From assembly GCA_016187565.1 (NCBI GenBank), contig JACPJR010000010.1, positions 1-64,000 of the forward strand: a DNA stretch of 64,000 nt, given 5' to 3'. Below the pieces are notes generated by a model, which saw only the letters and a program-made list of their open reading frames with translations, was not told the origin of the DNA and searched no databases. This DNA comes from Candidatus Woesearchaeota archaeon (GTDB taxonomy: Archaea > Nanobdellota > Nanobdellia > Woesearchaeales > JACPJR01). Each line of letters opens with the position of its first letter. Positions within the stretch are counted from its first letter, which is position 1. The translations under genes and the position numbers were made by a program. Shown here in pieces: positions 52,657-61,875 of the stretch.

Positions 52657-53505
52657 TTACTGTAAGATCTTATAGAAGGTATCGAAGATAGGGGCGTCGG
52701 TAGTTACGGGCATGAAGGTAATACCCATTTTGTCACACATATCTTGAATTTGGAAAACATGCTCTTTAAAGCGATACTTGTACATCTCTTTCATGCGTCT
52801 GCTAAAGTACGTTCGCAACACGTTTTTTGTTTCTGAATCGTAAAGCATGACATCGCCTTCAAGTTGGAAATCGATTTCACTCGGATCGAGCACCTGAACA
52901 ACAATGAGTTCATTCTTTCGGAGTGCAGCCAGAGAGTCTTTTAATTCATCAACATCAAACAAAAAATCAGAAAGAAGGATCAGAAGAGACTTTGATCTGA
53001 TGCCGCTTCCATAGGGAACAAGGTTATCTTCAAGCTTTGATTTTCCCTCTATTTTTAATTTGTTGAGATAGTCAAGGATAGACAGAAGATGGTGAGACCC
53101 TCTTCCGGATTTAAACATGGTGAGTTCTTCTGCAAAGGTTGCCAGACGAAACCGTTCGTTGTTCTTCATTGCCATATAAGCAAATCCTACACCAATCATA
53201 GCAGCATAATCAAACTTGGTTATTCCTGCACCAAAATCCATGCTTGCGCTTCGGTCGAGGAGGATATGGACGGTTAGGTTACGTTCTTCTTCGTAATGCT
53301 TAATGTAGAACTTATCTGTTCTGGCGTAGAGCTTCCAATCAATTTTTCGGAAGTCATCTCCCTTAACATAATCTTTGTAATCTTTGAAAGTTAATCCCTG
53401 ACCAAAGCTTGTTGATGCCCGTGAACCGCTGTAATTAGAGGTAATCCTCTTTCTGATAATCAAATTGAACTTATCCAATTGTCGAAGGAACGTTGTATCA
53501 ATCAT
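52657..53505 (-). CDS. DUF58 protein with vWA-like domain
   Basis: A 282-aa protein: the N-terminal part carries GQGLTFKDYKDYVKGDDFRKIDWKLYAR, the DUF58 signature, followed by a vWA-like fold with LLDRSASMDFG (MIDAS, about residues 85-92). It lies 46 nt after MoxR on the same strand. MoxR-DUF58-vWA clusters serve in assembly of metal-dependent or adhesive complexes in other organisms. Confidence 0.9.
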   Translation of the reverse strand: MIDTTFLRQLDKFNLIIRKRITSNYSGSRASTSFGQGLTFKDYKDYVKGDDFRKIDWKLYARTDKFYIKHYEEERNLTVHILLDRSASMDFGAGITKFDYAAMIGVGFAYMAMKNNERFRLATFAEELTMFKSGRGSHHLLSILDYLNKLKIEGKSKLEDNLVPYGSGIRSKSLLILLSDFLFDVDELKDSLAALRKNELIVVQVLDPSEIDFQLEGDVMLYDSETKNVLRTYFSRRMKEMYKYRFKEHVFQIQDMCDKMGITFMPVTTDAPIFDTFYKILQ

Positions 53506-53551
53506 AGGGATAGATGAACCTTATTTCATGTTTGGTGGTATCTTTGGAGCA

Positions 53552-56077
53552 TCAGAGATGTTTTTCAATGACATGTTTAATGACATCATCGACTGACATA
53601 CCCTTTCGCTCTGCCTCAAAGTTAAGAATAATCCTATGCCGGAGAATAGGGTAGGCCATGTACTCGAGATCCTTTGCACTGACATATTTTCTTCCGTTAA
53701 CCAGAGCATGGGCTTTTGCCGCTAATACCAAGCCAATAGTAGCTCTTGGCGAGGCACCATACTCGATAAGTTCTTTCATATTTCTGGTGGCAACAATCAA
53801 TCCAATGGCCTTTTTCTGGATGTCCTCTGCTATTGGCACTTGACGGGTTAATTTTTGCAGCAGTAAAATTGATTGCGCAGAGAGCTTAACCTTGAGTTCT
53901 GGTAGTTCCTGTGCAGAGGCATAACGCTTTACGATTTCTTCTTCATCTTTCTCAGGAGGATATCCTAGTTTAATCTTTAGGAGAAAACGATCACTTTGTG
54001 CTTCAGGTAAGGGGTAGGTATTATGGTTAATCCCGCATGCACCATATCCCGCAAGGTAATTTTGATGTTCGGGGACGGTTAAGCCGAAAGCAACCCCCGT
54101 AGAGGGGACATAGGTTATTGATTTAACTTTTTCATAGAGAACATCTTCACTCAATAGATGCTCAAAATAGGAGAGAAGACCGTTTGCTTCCGCAAGGTGA
54201 TTCGCAGAGGTTCTTTCTAAGGTACTCAGAATCTGCTGAGCATGCTTGCTCTTGCCCGTCGTATAGAGGTTCCAAATGTGGTTTTTTGAGATCGCCAACT
54301 CAGTTGATATTTTTGTCAGAGGCAGGCCAATAGAAGCAGCAAACCTTCTTGGATTTGTATGAAGAAGCTCAGCAAAACGGGGATTGGCTCTTTGGGTAAG
54401 TTCATTTCGTATATCTCCAACCATCTGCTGAAGCGAGTCCACACTCATCACGATTTCTCCTTCTTTAATACCCTTATAGCTTCCATACCAAGAACGTGCA
54501 ACGAACCTTTTCCTTTCTGGAAGTGTATGAAAGCTATTCATGCCGAGCAATGCAACGAGCCTCAAAACACACTCTCGTTTTACTGGAACGACACGAAAAC
54601 TCGATCTTGCTTTCTTGGTGAGATCAAAAGAAGCAATCTTAGCGTCATCGATCCACCCAACATTCCTTAGGTAGTGAGCAAAGTATTTTCCCTGAATCTT
54701 CAGACGATAGATTCGCCCATCATGGTGCACCCAGGAGAGTATACCCAAACGCAAGAGCATATAGGAAAGAACGTTTACATCTTCCTTCTTTTTTTGGGTA
54801 AAATGAATCTTATTCTCTCCAATTGATGATTCAAGCGAGACAAAGGTTTTGACAAATTCTGCCAGGAGCTCTTTTGGCCATGCAATGAACCATGAAGGGA
54901 TATGCTTATTTTTCATGGATTCTACGCCAAAACGTGCCTGAAGATATTCAACTAAAGGCTTTGAATAAATACGGGCATAGGAACAACCTCTTCTCTCTGA
55001 GAGATGCACCTTTAGGCCATACCCTTGAGAGATAGAAACAAAGCGTTGCAGTGCGTCAGGATAGTTCTTTTGGCATACCTCCACGCATTTTTCCCCGACA
55101 TATCCATCCGATAAAACAAATGCAATCCAGAACGCAAAATCTTTATCAAACGGCATCTGTGTTACTGGCAGGTGCTTGATGCGACCTATCATTTCCTCAT
55201 GGCTTGGAGGAACGATTTCATCTATTTCGGGAATTCGTGCAGGGCTTACCAAGTAATCCTGTTTAGTGAGCTCTTCAGCTTTTTTCCAGAGAATTTCCCC
55301 TCGGTCATTAACAAGAAACGGATGATTTTTTGTAACCGTAATACTTCTTCCTGTAGCACTGGAAATGGTTATCATCTCGCCCTGATACGGAAGCGTATAC
55401 AGATAGCAAGACTTTTTCTCAAGCTTTCCCTGAGCGTTTAACGCAAAGGTCCATCCATTAACCGCATAGAGTTTTCTTCCGTCTTTATCTTCCAGAAGCT
55501 GATTGTCCTTTGCCAATGCAAGGAGAGTTTCACCAGTTTGGAGTATTCCATTGATGAACACGGGTTGATCCAATGCTAGACTTCCCTCTTGCTCAATGGG
55601 GTTTTGCGTCGCTAAGACAAAGAAAGGCTCGTCTAATTTCAGGGTTTGATTTCCTACAGTTACTTGCTTTTCCTGCATTGCCTCTAATAGCGCAGATTGT
55701 GTTTTCGGTGTTGCCCTATTGACTTCATCAGCAAGCACAATGTTTGCAAAGATAGGTCCTTTATGGAAGTTAAATACTTTTTTTCCATTCTGTTCATCGA
55801 TAACATACGTCCCGATGATATCGGAGGGCATCAAATCAGGAGTATGCTGGATTCTGCTGAATTTAAGATTGAGAACCTCTGCAAGCGTTCGGATCGTTAG
55901 TGTTTTTCCAAGTCCGGGATAGCTCTCCAAAAGCGCATTTCCTCCGCAGAGCAGGGTTACAAAAATCTGCTCAATTGCTTCGTCCTGGCCAACGATAACC
56001 TTCTTTATTTCTTCCTTGACATCACTAAAGGTTTCACCCAACTTTTCAAGATTCTTAATACGATCTAGTTCTTTCAT
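53552..56077 (-). CDS. moxR: MoxR AAA+ ATPase interrupted by an intein
   Basis: The mature protein is about 320 aa in two exteins. The N-extein (165 aa) carries the Walker A SYPGLGKTLTIRTLAEV, Walker B NIVLADEVNRATPKTQ and QNPIEQEG. The C-extein (155 aa, from TYPLPEAQ) carries ALPEGRT-like sensor 2 residues (GASPRATIGLV). The intein (521 aa) lies between G and T of EQEG/TYPLPEAQ, a conserved loop. ATG 56077 is chosen (MKELDRIK): GGTGAG precedes it, and the longer frame from 56116 would run into the upstream gene. MoxR usually remodels vWA proteins, which are encoded next to it. Confidence 0.93.
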   Translation of the reverse strand: MKELDRIKNLEKLGETFSDVKEEIKKVIVGQDEAIEQIFVTLLCGGNALLESYPGLGKTLTIRTLAEVLNLKFSRIQHTPDLMPSDIIGTYVIDEQNGKKVFNFHKGPIFANIVLADEVNRATPKTQSALLEAMQEKQVTVGNQTLKLDEPFFVLATQNPIEQEGSLALDQPVFINGILQTGETLLALAKDNQLLEDKDGRKLYAVNGWTFALNAQGKLEKKSCYLYTLPYQGEMITISSATGRSITVTKNHPFLVNDRGEILWKKAEELTKQDYLVSPARIPEIDEIVPPSHEEMIGRIKHLPVTQMPFDKDFAFWIAFVLSDGYVGEKCVEVCQKNYPDALQRFVSISQGYGLKVHLSERRGCSYARIYSKPLVEYLQARFGVESMKNKHIPSWFIAWPKELLAEFVKTFVSLESSIGENKIHFTQKKKEDVNVLSYMLLRLGILSWVHHDGRIYRLKIQGKYFAHYLRNVGWIDDAKIASFDLTKKARSSFRVVPVKRECVLRLVALLGMNSFHTLPERKRFVARSWYGSYKGIKEGEIVMSVDSLQQMVGDIRNELTQRANPRFAELLHTNPRRFAASIGLPLTKISTELAISKNHIWNLYTTGKSKHAQQILSTLERTSANHLAEANGLLSYFEHLLSEDVLYEKVKSITYVPSTGVAFGLTVPEHQNYLAGYGACGINHNTYPLPEAQSDRFLLKIKLGYPPEKDEEEIVKRYASAQELPELKVKLSAQSILLLQKLTRQVPIAEDIQKKAIGLIVATRNMKELIEYGASPRATIGLVLAAKAHALVNGRKYVSAKDLEYMAYPILRHRIILNFEAERKGMSVDDVIKHVIEKHL
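54020..55582 (-). other. Intein within MoxR, with degenerate LAGLIDADG endonuclease
   Basis: The 521-aa insert starts with Ser (SLALDQPVF) and ends in GINHN followed by Thr, giving the splicing residues Ser1, His-Asn and Thr+1. Splicing-domain blocks are visible at both ends (LPYQGEMITISSATGR, VTKNHPFLV, and VAFGLTVPEHQNYLAG). The centre holds a LAGLIDADG endonuclease: FVLSDGYVGE keeps its acidic residue, but the second motif reads FVKTFVSLESSIG and has lost it. A helix-turn-helix-like segment follows (LTKISTELAISKNHIWNLY). The endonuclease is probably inactive. Confidence 0.9.
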
Positions 56078-56090
56078 GATTCTCACCTTA

Positions 56091-56915
56091 TCATCCGGTT
56101 GTCTGATCCTCTGCATCCCTGAGCAACGTAAAGTAACTCTTCACGAGTTCCTGTTGTTCTCGTGGAATATTCTCCTGGTATGCCTCTTGTGCTGCAATAA
56201 AAACATCTTCAGGATAGTCGTTCTTCAATGCGTTTGCATCTTCATCTTGAACCTGATCAAAACTAATGTCATCCTGTAATGATTGAATCTCAATAACTAA
56301 TTCCTCATCTCCCAGCAATGCAAATGACGCATCCCCATAGATCTGCGTATATTCCTCACTTGTTTTCGCACTGTCATTGAGGTAAATGGGCACAAGCGGT
56401 GGTTTTGTAGGTCCACTTTGCCATGGGAAGAGGTCTTTTATATTAAAATCAAGGGTTCTTTGCCATGCAGGTACGCGAATATTAACTGAGGAAGCGTAGA
56501 TGACAAAAAAAGAGACGAGAAATATTGCAAAGATCTTCACAAGCATTCGGTTAATACTCATGAATGAGGAAGTCTTTACCGCTCGTACTTTGAGTGCAAC
56601 ATCGTAATGCAAGGCTCGTGCCATGAATGTTTGTTGATTGATATTATCTGCAGAGGTCCGTAACATTTCACGCAGCGAGGGATATTTTTCCTCCACGAGT
56701 GTTAAACGTATTCTTTTCAGGCTGTAGATCGTATTCGCAATAAAGAAAAGAATCAATGCTACACCAACCAAAAAAATGGGAATACGAAGCATGGAAAAGA
56801 GAAGGTACGTCATGAGGAAAAACAGTACTGCGTTGAGAAATACTTCTATGAAGAACATCTTCAGGATTTCTCCTTTCAATTCCCGAAAAACTCTCAGGAT
56901 TCCTGCGCCTTCCAT
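56091..56915 (-). CDS. Membrane protein of the MoxR-vWA operon
   Basis: A 274-aa protein with about three transmembrane helices (residues 20-58 paired, about 120-140) and an extracytoplasmic/cytoplasmic domain. ATG 56915 is supported by a minus-strand TATA-like element at 56937-56946, which gives it a leaderless start and a possible internal promoter. No family recognised. It lies between the coiled-coil gene and moxR. Confidence 0.65.
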   Translation of the reverse strand: MEGAGILRVFRELKGEILKMFFIEVFLNAVLFFLMTYLLFSMLRIPIFLVGVALILFFIANTIYSLKRIRLTLVEEKYPSLREMLRTSADNINQQTFMARALHYDVALKVRAVKTSSFMSINRMLVKIFAIFLVSFFVIYASSVNIRVPAWQRTLDFNIKDLFPWQSGPTKPPLVPIYLNDSAKTSEEYTQIYGDASFALLGDEELVIEIQSLQDDISFDQVQDEDANALKNDYPEDVFIAAQEAYQENIPREQQELVKSYFTLLRDAEDQTTG

Positions 56916-56968
56916 TCTCTGCTTCAACTCTTTTGTACTTTTATAGCACTCACATCGACACTAATTCT

Positions 56969-57496
56969 CTATTGATTACAATTTTCATCAAGGGCATCAA
57001 AATCTTTTTTGAGCTCATCATATAGGCCTTGTAAATCGTTGAGGGAAGTCGTTATTGTTGTGATATTGTCTTGCAGCAGTTTATTGCTTTCCTGGGCGCT
57101 TATCAAGGCATCATTTGTTTGACGAAGCACGACACTTGAGTCGTTCAGTTCTTTCTTTTTCTGTTCAATGTCTGCATTAAGCGTGCTAATCTCAACCATT
57201 AATCCTTCTTTGGTTGTTTCTAGCTCTGAACTTTTATTGACATAGAGCTTGTCATAGTACCCTAAATCCTTCAGTGACGTTTGAAGTGAGGCAAGGGTCT
57301 GATTATACTTGTCTTTATAAACTACTAACTCCTCGCTCACGTTATTGTAGGCTAGGGACTTTTCCTCAACTTGCCCAGCCATTTCAGCAAGTTTTGTTTG
57401 GAAATGGATGGTCTGCAGAGCAATACCTCCAATAATCAATAACAGGACAAAGAGCAATACCGTATTCACGTTTTGTTGAATTAATCGTTCTCCCAT
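56969..57496 (-). CDS. Coiled-coil protein with N-terminal membrane anchor
   Basis: A 175-aa protein with one transmembrane helix (residues 12-30) followed by a long coiled coil (about 35-165) with heptads such as LTAEIEQKKKELN-like (LNADIEQKKKELN). It sits one nt after the vWA gene and could be a periplasmic-side tether for the vWA proteins. Confidence 0.65.
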   Translation of the reverse strand: MGERLIQQNVNTVLLFVLLLIIGGIALQTIHFQTKLAEMAGQVEEKSLAYNNVSEELVVYKDKYNQTLASLQTSLKDLGYYDKLYVNKSSELETTKEGLMVEISTLNADIEQKKKELNDSSVVLRQTNDALISAQESNKLLQDNITTITTSLNDLQGLYDELKKDFDALDENCNQ

Positions 57497-57497
57497 A

Positions 57498-59918
57498 TTA
57501 ACCTCGGTGATAGGTTCGTATTCTTCGAATACTTACTTCAAGCAAAAAAAGAGCTGATGCAAGCCCGACAAAGTGCCAACGGTACAGGACTTTTTGAACC
57601 TTCATACGCTTTGAACGAGCCTTGGCGTGCTCTACGATAAGATCCGCCTGAGGAGATTTAAATATTTTTCCTCCCGTCATGAGCGCAAGATTCTCTACGT
57701 CAGGGTTATTCCCCAATGCCTCGAATTCACGTTCATAATTTACCGCATATACCTTACCAAGAACCTCATGGAAGCCTTTCGTTGTTGGCGTTACGGTACT
57801 GACATAGATATCCTCATCAGATTTGTAAAAGGTAAATCCTTCTGCTTCAGGAAACTTCTCTGCCTTGACGACGATAGTTGTTGGTGTATTTACTCGTGTA
57901 TCACTTACCTGGACATAGGTTTCTTTATTTCGTTCTGGATCCCCTATTGCCCAGTTAATGGTCTTTGCCATGACCCTTGAGTTCTTTTGGGTAAGCAGGT
58001 AGCCGAGCGGATCTTCTTCGCCAAACGCAGTTATTGTAGCTACTCTTCCTAAACCATACCTCCAGACGGTTAGTCCGGGCTCTCCAGTTTGTAAGGTAAT
58101 TAAGGAAAGCGCATTTGATTTCGGAACAACATCGTTATATCCAGCAACCGTGGCATCGATTGATGCTCCTTGGGTAATGAAATGGTTGGCATTCAAAATC
58201 GCAAGTGTGTACTCTGTCTCTAAACTTTCATCATCGCTTTCGCCAAAGAGAATCTTTATTTTGTTGTTGGCATCTGCCTGAAAATAAACACCATTACACT
58301 GTTCTGCGATACGTTTCATAACGTTTACCTCAGTGTCTTCTCCAACACCGACCGTATAAATCTTTATTGAACCCTTGCATGCTTCTTTCATGAAGTCAGC
58401 AGTAAAATGGAAATAGGGATCCATACCATCTGAGATAAGAATAATGTTTTTATCCCCTTTTGTTTCAAGCAGCATATCGTATGCCATTTGTAGTCCTGCA
58501 TAAATCAGTGTTTGCCCCTCGTTAATGAGTCGTGGAATACGATCTTGAAGTACTGCCTTGTTGCTCCACAAGGTTTGGATAGGAGCTACTTCATAGGCCT
58601 GGAGATTAAAAGCAACTACGCCTACTTTGTTATTGACATTAATACTGTCGAGAACAGAAAGCGCTAGGGCCTTCTGGACGTCTCCCTTTGCGGTTCCGGA
58701 GCCACTTTCAAGATTGCCCTTACCACTCCCCGAGATATCAATAGCAATGACAATATTGGCTGTTGATCGTTGTTTTTCTCCGGTTCCCACATAGACGGGC
58801 AAAAAGCTTTCAAATTCAGAGTTTTTATAATCACCAAGATCAAAGGAATTCTGACCTCCGATGACCACTAATCCGTTTCCATTATCAAGGTATTCCCTGA
58901 GTAAGGTCATATTCTGGATACGTTCAGCTCGTATGTCTTCTACTATTACCGCGTAATATTGGTTGAGTTCTTCCTTATCTTGGGGGAAGAATGGTTTTTT
59001 GGTTACGTCATAAAGCACGGTGATGAAATCATTTAATTTTGTTTCTTTGTCAGTGATGTACAGTATTTTTGGTTTCTCTACGACGGTAATGCTCTTAGAG
59101 AACAGATCATTACGGGAAAGTGTATCATCTACCCGTATACGGGCAGTCATTTGATGAGTACCTAAACTCAAGGCTTTGGTAACGGGAATGCGCAATTCAG
59201 TAACCCCCTCACCCATACTAACTTCTTGATCCAGAATGGTTTCATTATCGAGATTAAGGGTCAAGAGTATTGCTGTTGAAACTTCTTCTTCTTTTGCGCT
59301 TTTAATAACAACTGCAAAACCATTATCAATATCTGCAACAGTCTTTGATGGACCTTCAATCGTTACTGCAAAATCCTTTTTTTCGGGTTCGATCTTAAGG
59401 ATATTGATGGTTGCGTTGATGTTTCGTGCAAATAGAGCAATTTCTGATAATGTTGTGCCATAGTTGTTTTGTCCGTCGCTTACCACCAGGAGGTTGCTGT
59501 CTCTTCCAAGGTATTGAAGGATTCCATCACCGATATCAGAAATCGTGTCATGGCCAATAGTTCCTGTTCTTACGGGCAGTTGTTGCTCAATCTGGTCTTT
59601 AAGCTCGTCAACAGAGGCTGTTTGATACAGGCTATAAGATGACGAGTTATCAGTAAGGAGGGTAATGGTCGGATCACCTTCTATTTCTTTCTCTTGTTCG
59701 GTAAAGGGCGTTGCGAGTGCAATTCCCAATGAAATAATCGTTAATCCCCGTAAAATACCGATAAACATTTTATCAGCTTTTCTTCTTCGGACGAGCTTTT
59801 TGTAATTCTCAAGGTCTGTTTCCCGTATCTTTACAAAATCATAGACGAGGATAACAAAGAGAATTAAGAGTGCAGGAATAATCAACAGAAGAATTTTGGG
59901 ATAAAGAAAACTGATCAT
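57498..59918 (-). CDS. Large vWA-domain membrane protein (BatB/CoxE-like)
   Basis: An 806-aa protein with N-terminal transmembrane helices. A DSSSS-like TDNSSSYSL segment follows, then a second vWA-like region with AIDISGSGKGN (MIDAS, about residue 395). There is a C-terminal transmembrane helix (about 780-800). ATG 59918 is chosen: its first base is the last base of the upstream stop (TGATG overlap), and TTG 59924 is unlikely. With its upstream neighbour it forms a BatA/BatB-like pair served by MoxR. Confidence 0.8.
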   Translation of the reverse strand: MISFLYPKILLLIIPALLILFVILVYDFVKIRETDLENYKKLVRRRKADKMFIGILRGLTIISLGIALATPFTEQEKEIEGDPTITLLTDNSSSYSLYQTASVDELKDQIEQQLPVRTGTIGHDTISDIGDGILQYLGRDSNLLVVSDGQNNYGTTLSEIALFARNINATINILKIEPEKKDFAVTIEGPSKTVADIDNGFAVVIKSAKEEEVSTAILLTLNLDNETILDQEVSMGEGVTELRIPVTKALSLGTHQMTARIRVDDTLSRNDLFSKSITVVEKPKILYITDKETKLNDFITVLYDVTKKPFFPQDKEELNQYYAVIVEDIRAERIQNMTLLREYLDNGNGLVVIGGQNSFDLGDYKNSEFESFLPVYVGTGEKQRSTANIVIAIDISGSGKGNLESGSGTAKGDVQKALALSVLDSINVNNKVGVVAFNLQAYEVAPIQTLWSNKAVLQDRIPRLINEGQTLIYAGLQMAYDMLLETKGDKNIILISDGMDPYFHFTADFMKEACKGSIKIYTVGVGEDTEVNVMKRIAEQCNGVYFQADANNKIKILFGESDDESLETEYTLAILNANHFITQGASIDATVAGYNDVVPKSNALSLITLQTGEPGLTVWRYGLGRVATITAFGEEDPLGYLLTQKNSRVMAKTINWAIGDPERNKETYVQVSDTRVNTPTTIVVKAEKFPEAEGFTFYKSDEDIYVSTVTPTTKGFHEVLGKVYAVNYEREFEALGNNPDVENLALMTGGKIFKSPQADLIVEHAKARSKRMKVQKVLYRWHFVGLASALFLLEVSIRRIRTYHRG

Positions 59919-61729
59919 CAGCAATCGCCTCGTAGTTTGATGTAGATGAGCTCAAGGAGAATGAAAACAATGCCCGCAAAAATAAACCACAGATCTAATT
60001 CTTTTTCATCCTCTTTTTGGGATTTGAGAAGATCGTATCCTTCAGAACGTACCGTGTTTATCGTACTTACTGCACTCACGTCAGATTCTTCCAGGTTGAC
60101 AAGGTTAGCACTTATTATTCGGTCATTGTACTCATAGATACCTGATTCATCCAAAACAAGACGTGATTCTTTACGCGTATCTGTTGGAGTTTTTATCTCT
60201 GTTTCGGTTTCAAAAGTAATGATCTCTCCGGTGTGGTGATTTAAGCTTTGAACCTCAACACGATTACTCAGAAATTGGACAGCGTTATACCAAAACAGTG
60301 GATAGCTCGGCGTTAGTTTAAAATCAGCATGGTTATCCATGATACCATAGTAGAGGATCTTGCCGCTACCATAGCTTTGGGTTGTAATGATGGGATTATT
60401 ATTCTCGGTAGTTACTATGCTTACTACTCCCTGCTTTTCATTGCCTTTAAGGTATTCTTCAACAAACCCAAACTCAATATCTTCAGTAAAGGGAACATCA
60501 GTGCTTTTTTTCAGATAGGTGCGATTGTTGCCTTTTTCGGTAAAGCTTAAGGGAAGCAGATCAGTAATGCCTAGTAAGAAAAGGTCATCCTGGGCAGCAA
60601 TAATCAGCGATGACCCTTGTTGGACAGCATCTTCTATCGCCATAAAGGTACTGGGTAGGGTCAATGTTCTGTCAATACCTTTCACGACAATAATATCGTG
60701 GTCAATATCCTTAATAGTGGCAGGTGGTTCGATGATGGTTATATTTACCTTTGGAACCGATGATAATGCATAGTACAGATGATTTCGTGGTTGATTGGTG
60801 ATCATCAATATACGGATTTGATTTTGCTCTGGCGCGCTTAGATAGAAGGTGTTATCCAACGAAAAACTATCCCTTCCCAGAAGGCTTATGGTTGTTGTAT
60901 TCGGTGGTGTGACAAAGGTATAAGGCTCAACAAATTTTGGTTTAATAGGTACTCCTTCGACCTTGCCATTGATAGAAACAGTGACATTTTCTTCTCGGGT
61001 ATTATAATTTTTGATATAAACAGTTGTCGTATCCTCAGCTGCTTTTACCTCGACAATGCCAACATTCATTGTTGGTTCAGAAACATCGATAAGGCTAACC
61101 GCAGCACCTTGCGCTTCAAGGGTTTTACGTGCAATTTCCACTTCATCTCCCTTGGATTTAAAATCACTAAGTACAATAACTTCAGTGTTCTCTTTGAGCA
61201 ATCCTCCTGCAAAGAGCATGGCATCACTGACATCTCCTGGTGCATCAGTTGGTGCTAAACTATTAAGGATAAGCTTTGTTTCTTGACGTCCTTTTTCCTC
61301 CCCCTTTAAGCTGGGTAATACCGTTGCAAGGATAACGGCATTCTGTTCTCCAAGATGGTCTTTGGCAAAGTCAATGGCACTTGCAAAACGTGTTTTTCCG
61401 TTCTGGTCTGTTTGCATTGATGCAGACCCATCAATAACCAAGATGACATTCTTTGTCGAGATCTCTTCGCTTCCCCAGAAATATGGTCGGGCAATGGCAA
61501 GTGCAAGGATCAGTAAGGCAAGAAGTTGTAAAAAAAACAGCAGATCAAACAAAAAGGTTTGAAAAAAGGCATTATTTTTGAAGTTTTTATCTCCTTTAAC
61601 AAGAAACATCAATGATGGAATAACCTTTTTTCTGGGCTTTGGTCTGATTAAATAGAGAATAATAAAGGGGACAAGGATGAGAAGTGCATATAATCCTTGT
61701 GGATTCAGGAAATACTGCTCAAGCACCAT
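59918..61729 (-). CDS. vWA-domain membrane protein (BatA-like)
   Basis: A 603-aa protein with two N-terminal transmembrane helices (residues 13-30 and 60-80). A vWA domain follows whose MIDAS DGSAS is at 100-104, then a long extracytoplasmic region and a C-terminal helix (WFIFAGIVFILLELIYI). It is the first gene of the MoxR-vWA operon, which runs to moxR and DUF58. Its leader has a hairpin that can mask the ribosome binding site. Confidence 0.85.
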   Translation of the reverse strand: MVLEQYFLNPQGLYALLILVPFIILYLIRPKPRKKVIPSLMFLVKGDKNFKNNAFFQTFLFDLLFFLQLLALLILALAIARPYFWGSEEISTKNVILVIDGSASMQTDQNGKTRFASAIDFAKDHLGEQNAVILATVLPSLKGEEKGRQETKLILNSLAPTDAPGDVSDAMLFAGGLLKENTEVIVLSDFKSKGDEVEIARKTLEAQGAAVSLIDVSEPTMNVGIVEVKAAEDTTTVYIKNYNTREENVTVSINGKVEGVPIKPKFVEPYTFVTPPNTTTISLLGRDSFSLDNTFYLSAPEQNQIRILMITNQPRNHLYYALSSVPKVNITIIEPPATIKDIDHDIIVVKGIDRTLTLPSTFMAIEDAVQQGSSLIIAAQDDLFLLGITDLLPLSFTEKGNNRTYLKKSTDVPFTEDIEFGFVEEYLKGNEKQGVVSIVTTENNNPIITTQSYGSGKILYYGIMDNHADFKLTPSYPLFWYNAVQFLSNRVEVQSLNHHTGEIITFETETEIKTPTDTRKESRLVLDESGIYEYNDRIISANLVNLEESDVSAVSTINTVRSEGYDLLKSQKEDEKELDLWFIFAGIVFILLELIYIKLRGDC

Positions 61730-61744
61730 CTTTTTTTACTTCTG

Positions 61745-61771
61745 CCTCCCCTATACCGTGAGGAGGGGAGG
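61745..61771 (-). promoter_or_regulatory. Hairpin that can mask the ribosome binding site of the vWA operon
   Basis: On the minus strand CCTCCCCT (61771-61764) can pair with AGGGGAGG (61752-61745), which is the only Shine-Dalgarno-like sequence before ATG 61729 (15-nt spacing). The hairpin could make translation temperature- or factor-dependent. The spacing is longer than usual, so the site may also be unused. Confidence 0.35.
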
Positions 61772-61844
61772 TGATATTTATGTTTTTGTAAAATCAAAGA
61801 GAAATTTGGACAGTTTTTGAAGTCCAGAGGAAAGAAACGATATG

Positions 61845-61854
61845 TTTTATATAG
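61845..61854 (+). promoter_or_regulatory. TATA box for the metallophosphatase gene
   Basis: TTTTATATAG lies 22-31 nt before ATG 61876; there is no ribosome binding site, so the start is leaderless. Confidence 0.6.
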
Positions 61855-61875
61855 CAACAAGTCTTTTTTCTTCTG

